Source: Hydractinia symbiolongicarpus
Taxonomy: Eukaryota > Cnidaria > Hydrozoa > Anthoathecata > Hydractiniidae
Length of the DNA stretch: 64,000 bases
Direction: 5' to 3'
Assembly: GCF_029227915.1 (NCBI RefSeq)
Contig: NC_079884.1
Span: 8,556,001 to 8,620,000, forward strand
Shown here: positions 1 to 11,087 of the stretch, piece by piece
Layout: each line of letters begins with the position of its first letter
How positions within the stretch are numbered: position 1 is the first letter of the stretch
The notes under the pieces: generated by a model
Databases searched by the model: none
The model's input: the letters and a program-made list of their open reading frames with translations, nothing else
Told to the model about the DNA's origin: nothing
Translations under genes and position numbers: made by a program

Positions 1-640
1 ATCATATAAACTACTCGATCTAACTAAGCTCGTTTTAATCTTTATAAAAAAGAGGCATTACAACACAGTTCTGGGGAAATAACACAAAAGGGAAGCGATT
101 CGGTTTCACGACGTCATAACAATTTTTTTGGAGGTGAAAAGTTTCCGTATTTTAGGTGAAGAAAGTGCAGAGTTAAGCATATTTTGGAAATTTAAGAACA
201 ATGTTAGGAATTTTGAGCAAAGATAATTTTTTGGAGCAAAATCTAGCAAGATTGCTAGCTAAGCATCATTTCCAGACAAATTTTTATTGTGGTTTTACCT
301 TTCGTTGCTAGCTAATTATTCTTCCATTTCCACATTTTTTAGCACCCTGTGAAATTACAAAAATGGCGGATGTAGCACAAATGCGATTCGTCAACTAAGT
401 AAAATGCCAATCATCACTACGTCAACAAGCCGAACCGAATCGTCATAAGAGACGGTTTCCCTAACACTGTATGTAAAACCTAGAAAATCGTTTCCTAAAC
501 CTAGTTTTGACAAGCCGTATCCGATAAAGGGTAATAGTTTCCCCTGTTTTTAAAATATTAGGAAGCACGGAAATGGATAGTAATAAAAGATTTTTTCATC
601 AAAGGGTATCATATTTTTAAAATCACTCGCCATAGTAGCA
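1..640. other. Intergenic, no gene seen
   Basis: AT-rich sequence with no long open frame on either strand and no convincing exon, RNA gene or transposon end. Confidence 0.5.
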
Positions 641-1183
641 TACCGTAATGCTTTGAATAAACGCCCCCTTCTATTAAACGCTCCCTCGAATAGACGGCCC
701 TCCTTTTCAGTCATTTTTTAAATAAACGCCCTCCTCGAATAGATGTCCCCTTTGAATAAAGGCCCCTCCCTTATAAGGGGCATTGGGGCATTTATTAAAG
801 GCGATAGTAAAAGTATACTTACTTACTTCCTAAATCTTAGGTTTAGGGTTGGAAGTTTAGCTTTTCGCTTTTGAAGTCCATACTCTAAAACATGTGAATA
901 TCTTTTATTTTTTGTTGTGAAGATATATATTATTATTATTATTTCCGAATTTATATACAGGATGAGTATGTCAGTAAAAAATACTGTTATAAATATACGT
1001 CCTGTCAATCCTGTTATAGATCTGTTATAGATATTCTTAAAAACTTCAAAACAGACGAAGAGTAAAAATTTAACAAACGCTCCCCCTTTTAAACGCCCCC
1101 TCAAATAGAAGCCCCTCCCAAAAAAAAAAAAATGTCAAAAAATTTATTAAACGCCCCAGGCGTTTATTTGAAGCATTGCGGTA
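641..1183. repeat. Foldback (MITE-like) repeat with ACGCCCC motifs
   Basis: The two ends are imperfect inverted copies: the left starts TACCGTAATGCTTTGAATAA and the right ends in the complement of TTACCGCAATGCTTCAAATA. The interior is built from repeated TAAACGCCCCCTCGAATA-like blocks in opposite orientations near the two ends, with an AT-rich centre. This is the structure of a non-autonomous foldback element. I saw no coding capacity and no clear target duplication, so the superfamily is unknown. Confidence 0.6.
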
Positions 1184-1499
1184 ACAGTGGAAAAAGAAGT
1201 CTGCAATCAATTCTCTCCCTTTGCTGTGATAGTAATAAAATGCCAATATGAGAATAAATTGCCCCAGAACTTCATGAAAAAACCATCAGAGTTAACAAAA
1301 GAGGACAACCAAAACAAGTTGTGTGAGATATTGCAGGCAAAGTAGACGGAGAAATTCCTGTGAACCTGCATGTTTTTTTTGCATTGTGGAAAACGGTGAC
1401 CCCTTAACTTTCAAAATCCTGAGGAATATACTTTCCTAAGAAACGTAATGATCATACACCCTGTGAATAATAAGAATTAATTATTAACAATCAATGAAA

Positions 1500-1712
1500 G
1501 CCTATACAAAGCCAACCAGTACAGCCTAGCTAATCTACCAACTCCTTACCAAAGATAAAGAATTACATCGACTAGGATATCATCATCAACACAGCCCCTT
1601 TGTAGTTAGTAACCACAGATTACAGCTGACTTCTAGCCATGCGATCCTTCACTGGTGCATATGAAACAACTTTGCATAATTGCACTTACAAGCAGAACAG
1701 GTAATATTGTTG
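1500..1712 (-). repeat. Dispersed repeat family, copy A
   Basis: Read on the minus strand it aligns with 37413-37680 and partly with 51895-52010. Shared blocks include TGTAAGTGCA, CGCATGGCTAGA, TGGTTAC.AAC and ATTAGCTAGG. Identity is moderate, so the copies are old. The element class is unknown; no ends or target duplications could be fixed. Confidence 0.5.
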
Positions 1713-1953
1713 GCATTATTTTAATTAAAATTATTTTTTAATTCCTAAACTTAAATATGCTCCACAATAATCTAAGTAAAAAAATAAATCTAAAAAGCAA
1801 ATTCAGAGTATCAAGTTTGGAACTTAATATTGCTCAAACTTTTTGTGGAATTGTGGGAGCAGTTAATGTCTTGGCTTTTATCCCTTTTCTCAGAAATGGG
1901 CAGGTTTTTGGGTCCGAAAACATGATCACTAACCCACTAATAGATAGGCCTGC

Positions 1954-1999
1954 TTGACTTACCAGCAAACAAGGGATCCCTTGTTTGCTGGTAAGTCAA
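1954..1999. repeat. 46-bp perfect palindrome
   Basis: The stretch is its own reverse complement over all 46 bases, with the centre at GGGATCCC and no spacer. It starts TTGACTTACCAGC and ends GCTGGTAAGTCAA. No gene lies within 700 bp. Confidence 0.9.
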
Positions 2000-2792
2000 A
2001 GGATGTCTTTAATCCTTGAGAGATTCTAGGTTTTCCAATTTCTTTGTGGCCCACATCTGATTGGCCAAATGTTTAGGCAACTCTGCTTATAATAAACAAT
2101 TTCACTCTAATCAATTTTGCAAATTTGACAGGTCAGTATATAATAACATAATAGTAGTCAAGATAATTTCTGCCACCTTTTTTATGAATAAATTTTTCTT
2201 GTGGATTTTTTAATTATATGGGACCACAAATAAAGATGGTTTTCAGGCTGAGACGCTGGCATTGTGATATTTTGCAGACCAGAACTTCTGAACATTTTTT
2301 TGTGTGTGCGTTTTATTATTATTAGTCTATATGTCAAAAATATTGTCGTGCTTATCTCCAAATTTATGAACAAACCAACAATGATATTAAAATATTTAGA
2401 ATATATTTCCATTTATTTGTAAATCATCTTCAGCTTAAAATATAAAGTTAAAATTATTAAGCAGTAAAAACTGAGTTAAAAAATAAACATATATACAACA
2501 TCAAAATTCCCGTATACCATCAACATATCACTAATCACTAATTAAAAAGCTTTGTCGAAAGCAAGAAACTTTTTAATATTTGTTGTTTGATTTAAAAAAA
2601 AAATAGTTTCCTATTTGAGGTAACCAACAATTGCTTCTTCTACCAAATTGATCTGTTTTTCTTTAAACTTTTTTAATTGTAGTAGTCGCACTATACGTTT
2701 AGTTACAGTCTCTCAAAAAGCTGATATTCCACAAGTTATTTTTATTATATATATAATTTTCATGTTACTTTTTATTACTATTATAACCAAAG

Positions 2793-3827
2793 ATGGCAGG
2801 AAGCAATGATATTCTTCATCTAAGTGTCAATAATGATAAAAGTTGTTTTGCTTGTGGAGTAGAGAATGGTTTCTGTACATACAATATTGAACCATTGAGC
2901 CAGCTACTTATGCAAGACATTCCCGACTGTGGTGGCATAGGGAAGGTACAGATGCTGAACAGGACTAATTTAATCGCTATTGTTGGGAACGGAAAGCATA
3001 TGAAATATCCCAAAAATAAAGTGTTCATTTGGGATGCCAGCCAAAAAAAAGCTGTGGTTGAGTTAACTTTCGATTCAGCTGTTTTGAACGTACGTCTTCG
3101 TAAAAATATGATCATTGCTGCTCTCAAAGACAAACTTTATGCTCACAGTTTCCCCAATGATTTAAGCATGTTATTTTGTTACAAAACAAGAGATAATCCA
3201 AAAGGGATATGTGAAATCTCAACTTCACTCGACAATCAATGGTGTGTATTTCCAGGACCGAAAGCTGGAAGTATTCAACTAGTTGCCTTAGATGTTAAGC
3301 AGATGGGTGTTTCGTCCAGTCCCTGTATCATAAATGCTCATCAACACGAGATTGCTTGTTGCGCCATAAACCAACATGGTACGCTAGTTGCGACAGCTTC
3401 GAAAAAGGGAACACTAATTCGTGTGTTTGAAATCAAAAACAAACGACAAGTCATTGAGCTCCGGAGAGGTGCTGACCCTGCAGCTTTATATTGTATAAAC
3501 TTTAGCCCAGACTCTGCTTATATATGTGCGTCCAGTGACAAAGGCACCGTCCACATATTTGCTGTTCAAGATTCATCAATGAACAAACGATCTACACTGT
3601 CAAAAGTCGGATTATTTGGAAATTATGTGGAATCTCAATGGGGCTTGGCCAATTTCTCTGTGCAGGCGGAATGTCCTTGTATTTGCGTGTTCGGACCAAA
3701 TGCCAGTGTAATTGCGCTTTGTTATGACGGTTCGTTTCATAAGTATGTTTTTACAAAAGATGGAAACTGTAACAGAGAAGCATTCGACTTGTATTTAGAC
3801 TTGGGTGACGACAATAATTTTTTGTAA
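2793..3827 (+). CDS. WDR45: WIPI4-type WD40 (PROPPIN) autophagy protein
   Basis: A complete intronless frame of 344 residues, close to the usual length of about 360. It reads as a seven-bladed beta-propeller with the PROPPIN signature LRRG at residues 223-226, the paired-arginine site that binds PI3P and PI(3,5)P2. Around it are the WIPI4-like blocks NAHQHEIACC (181-190) and KGTLIRVFE, followed by a segment resembling CASSDKGTVHIF. The C-terminus has the WIPI4-like GNCNREAFD stretch and an acidic tail. WIPI4 binds phosphoinositides and ATG2 at the phagophore to support lipid transfer in autophagy (family knowledge). The ATG directly follows an AG, so the leader may be spliced on. The lack of introns is unusual for this family and could mean a retrocopy, but the frame is undamaged. 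Confidence 0.93.
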   Translation: MAGSNDILHLSVNNDKSCFACGVENGFCTYNIEPLSQLLMQDIPDCGGIGKVQMLNRTNLIAIVGNGKHMKYPKNKVFIWDASQKKAVVELTFDSAVLNVRLRKNMIIAALKDKLYAHSFPNDLSMLFCYKTRDNPKGICEISTSLDNQWCVFPGPKAGSIQLVALDVKQMGVSSSPCIINAHQHEIACCAINQHGTLVATASKKGTLIRVFEIKNKRQVIELRRGADPAALYCINFSPDSAYICASSDKGTVHIFAVQDSSMNKRSTLSKVGLFGNYVESQWGLANFSVQAECPCICVFGPNASVIALCYDGSFHKYVFTKDGNCNREAFDLYLDLGDDNNFL

Positions 3828-4844
3828 ATAGTTGCTGATAGTTTCGTGGATATCAAGATTGTCTGTGTCATGGGAGATAATATGTTGATATTTTAAAAAA
3901 TGTATAAATGAAGATGACAATTTTCATCGCAAATTTTGATACAAATTATTTCTTGTTTTTTATAACGCTCAATATTAAAAAAAAAAAGACAAAATAATCG
4001 TTCAAAAACGGTAACGATAATTTTTCAAAATAACGAATTTTTAAATTAGCGAATGTGCAAAATAATATAGTAGAAAGTATTTTAATCTACCATTGAAACA
4101 TTAGCAACGGCATACCTCAGGTGTCGTAAGATTTTCTATCCTTTTTAAAGTTATCATATTTTAACTCGTAGTCTAAAAAGCGGATTTTAATTTGCTATCC
4201 TGAAAAATTGACTTTTACTATTTTTAGTGCAAACATGAGCTTGCTAGTTGCAAGAAAATAATTGATCGATACAAGTAGTGTGGATCGGAATGTAAAATAA
4301 AGTATTTAACAAAGCTGAAAGAAATTTCTGGCAAAACAACAACATCTTCATTCATGTTATCTTTGATTTGCTTATTGGAACGGAATAATTCGGTTTTGCC
4401 CCGGATCGGATCGCACACAGTGTGGACACTATAACGATTCAAAACACATTTGTTACCTCGATTAAATGTCCCCTTCTTTACAGCTACTAAAGAAAGCTCT
4501 TTTTACTAATCCGTATCATCTTTTCAGTGAGTACAATTAAAAAGGAAAAAAGTGAGATTCTGAGATTGCATTTTTATACATAAACTATTGAATTATATTT
4601 TCGCGCGAAACGTTTTGCGCGTAATTTTTATGCTTAATTTGTCGCATTAACAAATTTGAAAATTAGAACAACTTAGCTAGCAATGTAGTTATAATTAAAA
4701 TACAGAATGGTAATTTTAAAATAACTGCCCCGAAGACCTCTTTTCTAAAAAATTTAATAAACCCTGGGTTGTTAATCGCAGCGTAACGGTAATTAACGAA
4801 TTGTATTTTACGTTGTATTTTTATTTTAGAAGAATCGACCACAT
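3828..4844. other. Intergenic between WDR45 and NFKBIL1
   Basis: AT-rich spacer with no gene. A pyrimidine-rich tract ending in AG at 4828-4829 lies 15 nt before the next start codon and looks like a splice or trans-splice acceptor. Confidence 0.5.
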
Positions 4845-5957
4845 ATGAATTTGAAAAACAAACAAGAAATAGACATTAAACGAGGAATTAAAAAGATGAG
4901 GCGATATATAAAAGATGGCCGAGTAAGCAAGTTGGAAAAAATAGCGAAAAAGTTTAAAAATGCAGGTTCACAAGACGACTTTGTAAAAGAAATGAACTCA
5001 ATTAAACATAAGAAAAATTATTTACACAAGTGTTGTGTAAAGGGAGATGTATATATGATGGAGACATTAATAAAACTGGGTGCTGACGTCAGCATTTGTG
5101 ATCACAACAACAACAACATTCTACACCTCGCTTTAAACTATATTCTAGAAAATCTGGACAGAAACTTTCTCGGTTATGTCTTCGACCTTTTGAAACTGTC
5201 TTCAAATGAAATGCTTCGACAGAAAAACACATACGGTGAAACCCCTGAGGAACTACTCGCCGAAACCATAAAAATATTAGAAGACAAACAGAATGCATAT
5301 CTAATTGAAAGTGAAAGCGAAAGCGATATAGGCGATGATTCTTGGAATGAAAGATTATTCTTCGAAATGGGTCAGGATGAAAAATTTTCGAATGAGACTT
5401 ATGCTCAAGACGAATTCAACGACACGAATCTGAAGCGGAAAGAAGAAACTTTTTCAGAATGGGGTGATAAAATGAGGGAAAGCTATCATCGAAAGAACTC
5501 CCGACATTATGTCAATGAAAATGAAAGAAAGAAAAAAGCAGAAACTGCGCACGAGGACAACCATCCTGATACAAGCTTGGTTGACGAATTAAAAAAGAAA
5601 TTCAGAATAATAGAGCTAAGAGAAAGATACGAAACTGAATGCGCGCGTATTTTTAATCATAGTGAAAATACAGATCTACTTTGCTTTGGCGACATACCAT
5701 GGCCAGAGACTATGACTAATAAAGTTAAAGCTAAAACGTTTTTAAAGTACATAGATGATATGATTGACACTCTAGTACATGGCCTTACTGACGAAGATAA
5801 ATTAAAATATTTAAAGAAGCAACAAATAAGATGGCACCCTGATAGATTTTTACACAGGTGTGGACATAGACTTAATGAACGTGATCGAAGCCAAATCTTA
5901 GATGCAGTAAATGCTTTCTCGCAGAAAATAAATTCTACTATAGAAACTTTAAAATAA
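4845..5957 (+). CDS. NFKBIL1: NF-kappa-B inhibitor-like protein 1 (ankyrin repeats, J-like C-terminus)
   Basis: A complete intronless frame of 370 residues; vertebrate NFKBIL1 is about 380. A basic N-terminus is followed by ankyrin-type repeats at about residues 57-135 (NYLHKCCVKGD, LGADVSICDHNNNNILHLAL). The middle, about 155-260, is long, charged and probably coiled-coil. The last 50 residues carry the family's J-domain-like signature QIRWHPDRF with its HPD tripeptide. The protein is nuclear, related to I-kappa-B, and linked to innate immune control and mRNA processing (family knowledge). The start is the first ATG after a strong acceptor (TTATTTTAG) 15 nt upstream. Vertebrate orthologues have introns; this copy has none. 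Confidence 0.88.
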   Translation: MNLKNKQEIDIKRGIKKMRRYIKDGRVSKLEKIAKKFKNAGSQDDFVKEMNSIKHKKNYLHKCCVKGDVYMMETLIKLGADVSICDHNNNNILHLALNYILENLDRNFLGYVFDLLKLSSNEMLRQKNTYGETPEELLAETIKILEDKQNAYLIESESESDIGDDSWNERLFFEMGQDEKFSNETYAQDEFNDTNLKRKEETFSEWGDKMRESYHRKNSRHYVNENERKKKAETAHEDNHPDTSLVDELKKKFRIIELRERYETECARIFNHSENTDLLCFGDIPWPETMTNKVKAKTFLKYIDDMIDTLVHGLTDEDKLKYLKKQQIRWHPDRFLHRCGHRLNERDRSQILDAVNAFSQKINSTIETLK

Positions 5958-6260
5958 AAGTTGTAAATTCTTTCTCCATGATATTTTCAAATCTTATGTG
6001 TGTTTCTTTGTGTTCATTTCATATGCGACAAAAACACCTCTAAAATTAAGAAATAAATATATATGAAAACATGTATTTTCTGAAAACCAAGTGAAGATCC
6101 TATCAAATATTGTTAATTTTCTTCAAGAAATAATAAACTGGGAAGACGCAAAAACATATTAAATCTAAAAGATACAAGCATATAAAACTGATCACACTTT
6201 TTAAATTTACTTCACTCGTCTCGGTGTCTCAGTTTTGCTTTTTAAGGTGTAGTTCCGACT

Positions 6261-6365
6261 AAACCTCGATCCTAGGACCTTTTGTCTCTTTTTGCATATC
6301 GGACAGCGAAACGAAGAATAAGCGCAGCGTCAATGAGAAACAAGACAAGTCTTGGGAACAAGGTT
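6261..6365. mobile_element. MITE of the AACCTCG/CCCAGG family
   Basis: The left end AAACCTCGATCCTAGGACC mirrors the right end TCTTGGGAACAAGGTT. The flanks are similar 10-mers, AGTTCCGACT (left) and AGTTTCGAAT (right, 6366-6375), 8 of 10 alike, consistent with an aged target duplication. It is about 105 bp and non-coding. Confidence 0.6.
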
Positions 6366-7024
6366 AGTTTCGAATTTACATCAAAAAGTTGCTTTTTCTG
6401 TTTCTTTGCTGGACATTATGTTATTTTACCCTCTTATAATATCTTAACAATTCATTTTTAAGCCAAAACAGACAGTCTGGTATAAAGTCGACAAATTTTT
6501 TTTGGCGGGAAAAAAAAGTCGACGAATATTTTTTTGGGCGTGAAAAAGAGTTCGACGAATAAATTTTCGACGGCCTTTTTTGTTCTGAAAACAACAAGAT
6601 TTGTGAATATGGATCTTTTTTCTCACTAAAATTTTTGGCGCACTAAAAATTTCGGTTTTTAATATAACTTAATGACCAGCAAGTCTCTTCACATGCATAG
6701 TGAACATTACCTCTCTTGGACTTTTTTATTAGGAAAAGGTCTTGTGGACGGGTTTGAATCATAAGTAAGCAAATGTTGAGAATTTAAACGACGAAGAGTT
6801 TAGCAACTTTGGCAAAATTTTGAGTTGCGTATATCAAATTTCTAATCCCTTCAAGACGTGATACAATACAGCTACTTGTGAATATTTTCCGCAGTCTAGA
6901 CAATTGTTATTTCTACTTGGTTTCAACTAAATTTAATTTAAGGGTCTTTTAAAGTTTTGGAAGGATACCCAAGGGTACTTAACAATTGAATCGTAAACCA
7001 ACAATAAACTCGTTGCGTCAAACA

Positions 7025-7129
7025 CAACCTCATTCCCAGGGCATTTTGCCTTGTTGATGAAGTTGATAGCGGCTTGTTGGCCACTCCGTTATAACGGCTT
7101 AGGGGCCACAGACCCTGGGGACGAGATTG
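7025..7129. mobile_element. MITE of the AACCTCG/CCCAGG family, perfect 9-bp duplication
   Basis: It starts CAACCTCATTCCCAGGG and ends CCCTGGGGACGAGATTG, imperfect inverted ends of about 17 bp. It is flanked by the perfect direct repeat CGTCAAACA at 7016-7024 and 7130-7138. This is the best-preserved copy in the window. A 9-bp duplication with inverted ends suggests a Mutator-like origin (inference). Confidence 0.8.
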
Positions 7130-8014
7130 CGTCAAACAGACTCTTCTTAAAATCTTTCAATTTGTGAAATTAAACTTCCATGGAAATTAATGCAATTGTC
7201 CCCATGCGACCAACCGATATTCACTAAATTTCCCGTCCGCGAAATTAAATCTAGCGAAAAAATTGTTTTTGTAAAATATTGGCACAAGACGATGACAAAT
7301 AAGCTTGTCTAAAACCTTGTCTAAATCTTGGTTTTACGAAATCTACTATTTTTAGTTTCGTTGGCAGTAATCCCACACTGAATCTACCTACAAGTTGCTA
7401 AGGGATTTAGAAACGATAACTATGGTTAGGTTGAATATATAAAACAAAAATCTAGCAAGCAACCTACAAAACAATAAATAATTACAAGATTCAAAAATAA
7501 CAAATATAAAGCTCAAATCTTGTAAAATTTCAATATTGCACGTAGCAGTTGTTGATACTGAATATCAAAATGTTACCCTAAAGTAAAGGTGCGAATTATA
7601 ACTATACGTAAATCCCATTTCGTTAAAAAGTGAACAGTTCGTCAAACTGGTTTCCAAACTTTTTATCTTCTAAAAGAGATTGGAAAGAAGTTTGGTGTCA
7701 ATTACTTACAAATAAAAATACATAAAACTAAATATTAAATAAAAGAAAAAAAGAGTAGAAAAATTAATTCAATATATTATCAATATCAGTCGTAACTATT
7801 TGTAGTTGTTTCCAGGAATTACGACTTCGGTTAAACTTTTGTTTTTAGCTCAGATCAGAACTAAATAATTTTTCTAATCTTATTATCCATTATTAGTAAT
7901 TTTTATTTTAAAAAAATAGTTGGTTTCTTACATCAAACGAAGAAACAGACCATTTTTTGTAGGGACAACAGTGATACAGTGCAAAAAGCTTCAAAAGTTA
8001 CCAGGGCTTTTTTG

Positions 8015-11000
8015 TTACATACAGCCACATTTTGTTGCTACCAAAGTTCTAAAGACCTTTTGAGAAAATGTATTTTTTTTTATATAATAATACAAAGTCA
8101 ATGGTTTAAACTCTTTTGCCACGCAGCAATTATCCGTAGAATGTAGTTTGTGTTTTGATAGTGTGTCTGAGCATTTTCCAGCACAGTAATTTGCTTCAAA
8201 GCCATTTGGTTCTTTGACCCAATCATTCCAACCAATCTCTGTAAAATTGACGTATAAATATTGTAAACAACACGCCTTTTTGTCGCTACATGTCGGTGTT
8301 GATCTTTTAACAATCTTGTGTCGGTTAAGTAAAGCTCTTACCGTCAAGTACGGTGTATATTTTGTTCCAGAGGTAAGCAAAAAGTCATTGTTTCCCGCAC
8401 ATTGACTACAAACGAAACTAAACGTAATCTTATCGCCTTTGTGATATTTTATCGCATTACCTACATCGAATGTTACCCATCCAGCAAAGGTAACAGGGAA
8501 TGTTTTGCGTTGTAAAATTTTGTTTCCGTATTTTAATGTCACTGTTTCGACGCCATCTTTATTTACACCTTTTTTGTACACGGATAATGTTGCATATTCG
8601 ACATGTCCTTGTTTAAAAACATCAGCTGTAACCCTGAAAGTGTGACTTAAGGTAGATTCTAGAAAAATAATAAATACCACAAAATAATTTAAATTTAGCT
8701 ACTCAAATTAAAAAAGACTATAATTCAAGAAAACTATTAATAGGTAAATATAGGATTAATATAGACTTTAGATTTTTTTTATTTTATTCACATTCTTCTC
8801 CATGTTTAAAAAAATCTATATTTTACTACTTCTTCTTATTAAACTTTATACCTTACTTTCTTTATGTACTAAATATACACTTAAGTCCTACTTTAGGGCA
8901 TAGTTACAGTCGGAGGGGAGGAAGAGCCAACTGTTAGGATGGAATCCCCAAGGATGTTAAAACTTCCCGTTACTTACTTACTTACTTACTGACTATAAAG
9001 TGTATATTTTGACCAAGGTGATTTGACATAAAAAAAAATTAATGCTGGCGTCACTACTTTCTTGCTAACACATTCTTTTTTCAAAAAAAAACGGCTTTTT
9101 AATTTGTTTGTTTTTTTTTCTAATTTTTATCTAATTCAATTTATATTTCAATAATTTGCCCTCAAGATGTGTCAATGCCAATTTAGATCTGAGGAGAGGA
9201 GATCTTTATAACAATTTGTGTTAAAAGCGTTTTAAAAACAAAAAAATAATTTTAAACAAAACTCAAAACCTTTCCATCGAGTTCCAATAAAATGTAAAAA
9301 AAAATTTGTTTTAGTAATGAGAATAAAACTTTTCACTTCTGCTCGTAATAGGGAAAAAGTAAAAGTCGTAAATTTCTGGCATATACCTTATTAAGACAAA
9401 TGTTATTCAAAATAAACCGATTGAGTAGCAAAATTTTGCCACCCAGTTGCAGAAATGGCACAGCTCTACTTGATTCACTTTACCCATACAGCATCCACTG
9501 GTGAAACTATTATCATGGGGCGGCTCTTGTTTATCCGATCGAAAGTAAAAAGCAGCAAAAAAGCTTCCCTAACAGAGGATAAATATAACGCTCAATTTTT
9601 CTGGACATAAATGTGTTAGATCCTGGCTGCAACTGCAGTATCACAGAAATTGTGTGTAAAAAAATGCATGAATTTGACTATTTTAGTTCAATTCATTTGT
9701 CCCAGAAGATTTTGTGACACTGTCAATGCATCATCTGCACGACGGTTCAAAACGTGGACTTTGTTGCAAACGATTTGGGTACAGTATACACTTTTTTCTG
9801 AAGAAAAAGGGCTTAAATCTCTCCCATGTACATTAATTTAGTAAGATGAGCAAAGTATTTAACTTCGGAGGTATCTAATTAATTTGAAACCACGTGATAT
9901 GTCATAAATAGTTTATAAATAACAAATACGTTGTTGTATGTTTGTTAGGTGCTTGAATGTAAATACTTGGTTTTAAAAAGAGACCTGTGTGGCGCGTACG
10001 TGCTATGTCTCTTTCCTTTTGGCATGTCTTCTTCCTCTTGTTATGTCTCCCCCCTTTTGCTATGTCTCCCTCCTCTTGTTATGTCTCCCCCTTTTGCTAT
10101 GTCTTTCTTCTTTTGCCATGTCTGCCTCCTCTTCATACACAACATATTGGAATGCAAAACACATTGTACTGCAGCACAATTAGGAAAATAAACAAGTAAA
10201 CAATTCATTTATTGGTCAAAGAATCTAAGGAAGTGATAAATTTAGCTGCAGAATAAGGAGATGTTTATTTGAAGGGAGCTGGTTAGCGGCTAGTAGTCAT
10301 TTACTTGTTTTTATAGAAGTCTCAACTCATATTTTATATCTTTAACATGCGCTCGGTAAATTTCGTAAATTGACAAAGTTTCATATTTCTTTTTGGCATA
10401 AATTTTATAAGAAAGTTAGACTTTTAAGCTCCTTCTTAAAAAAACACAAAAACTTTAAGAACAGTAAAAGAACGAAATCGGAGGAGTGTTTTAGGAAATG
10501 GAGAGCAATGCAATTGGAGTAGACTCGTGTGGTTTAGTATTAAAATAAACTTCTTAAACGTAGTGTCCAAGAAGATTATGTCAATAATCTATTTATTTAT
10601 ATTTATCAGCTTTACGTTTCGGATACGAGCCAGTACTTACAATTTAAACCAAAACAAACTAATAACTTTTTTGTGTGATTTCCTACAGTTAAAATTAAAA
10701 GCTTATATATACTTATTTTTCTTAAAAAGCAAATATACCTAAATTTATTCAGAAACATATCTTCAGCTTGTGGTATTCATTATAATAAAAGTAAATAAAA
10801 AACAACTCACTTGTTTCAGACGGAAGAAGAATCTCAACTTTATTCTCTTCCCGTTTGTCGTCGTTTTTATCGTCATCCAGAGATGGCCGTGGTACCACAA
10901 TTTTTCCACTCCTGATTTCTTTTGGTGGTCTTGTTGTGAAATGAAGCTGTTCTAAGATCTTCTTTTTTATTAATTCAATATGCAGGTCTTCGACTGAATT

Positions 11001-11087
11001 TGCTAATTTATCAGTTTTTAACGGAGAGCACAAAACAACAGTGCTGATGACAGCAGTTACAAACGAATACCACAAGTACGAACACAT
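8015..11087 (-). CDS. TGF-beta superfamily ligand, two exons
   Basis: Exon 1 is 10811-11087 and exon 2 is 8015-8658 (GTGAGT donor; TTTTTCTAG acceptor; phases agree), giving 306 residues. The N-terminus has a hydrophobic signal peptide (about 1-20), then a propeptide motif LHIELIKKKILEQLHF and an acidic linker. A dibasic site, KIVKR, precedes a mature domain of about 95 residues with nine cysteines in the order C, CC, C.G.C, CC, C.C. It includes GWNDWVKEP, NYCAGKC and the terminal KCGCM, the cystine-knot pattern of secreted TGF-beta/activin ligands. Nine rather than seven cysteines points to the TGF-beta/activin/myostatin side rather than BMP, but I cannot assign a subfamily. The prodomain (about 210 residues) is short and there is only one intron. 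The mature ligand would act as a secreted dimer on type I/II receptor kinases (family knowledge). Confidence 0.88.
10001..10140. repeat. 19-20 bp minisatellite in the TGF-beta intron
   Basis: About seven degenerate units of the form TGCTATGTCTCCCTCCTCTT lie in tandem. The pyrimidine-rich unit lacks stops, so all three plus-strand frames are open here; these are not genes. It lies inside the minus-strand TGF-beta intron. Confidence 0.8.

Larger units (their letters stand above)
1184..2792. other. Intergenic, repeats only
   Basis: No gene is recognised. It contains a dispersed repeat copy (about 1500-1712) and a 46-bp palindrome (1954-1999), listed separately. The rest is AT-rich spacer upstream of WDR45. 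Confidence 0.5.
5958..8014. other. Intergenic with two small MITEs
   Basis: No gene is recognised between NFKBIL1 and the TGF-beta gene. Two MITEs (6261-6365 and 7025-7129) are listed separately. Short open frames at about 6444-6626 and 6938-7135 show no family features, and the second is mostly MITE. Confidence 0.5.

Noticed and set aside
823-1104. 93-codon minus-strand frame
   Set aside because: It lies inside the foldback repeat 641-1183 and shows no protein family features.
9949-10199. Three overlapping plus-strand frames of 64-80 codons
   Set aside because: They all run through the 19-20 bp pyrimidine-rich minisatellite, which has no stops in any frame, and have no domain.
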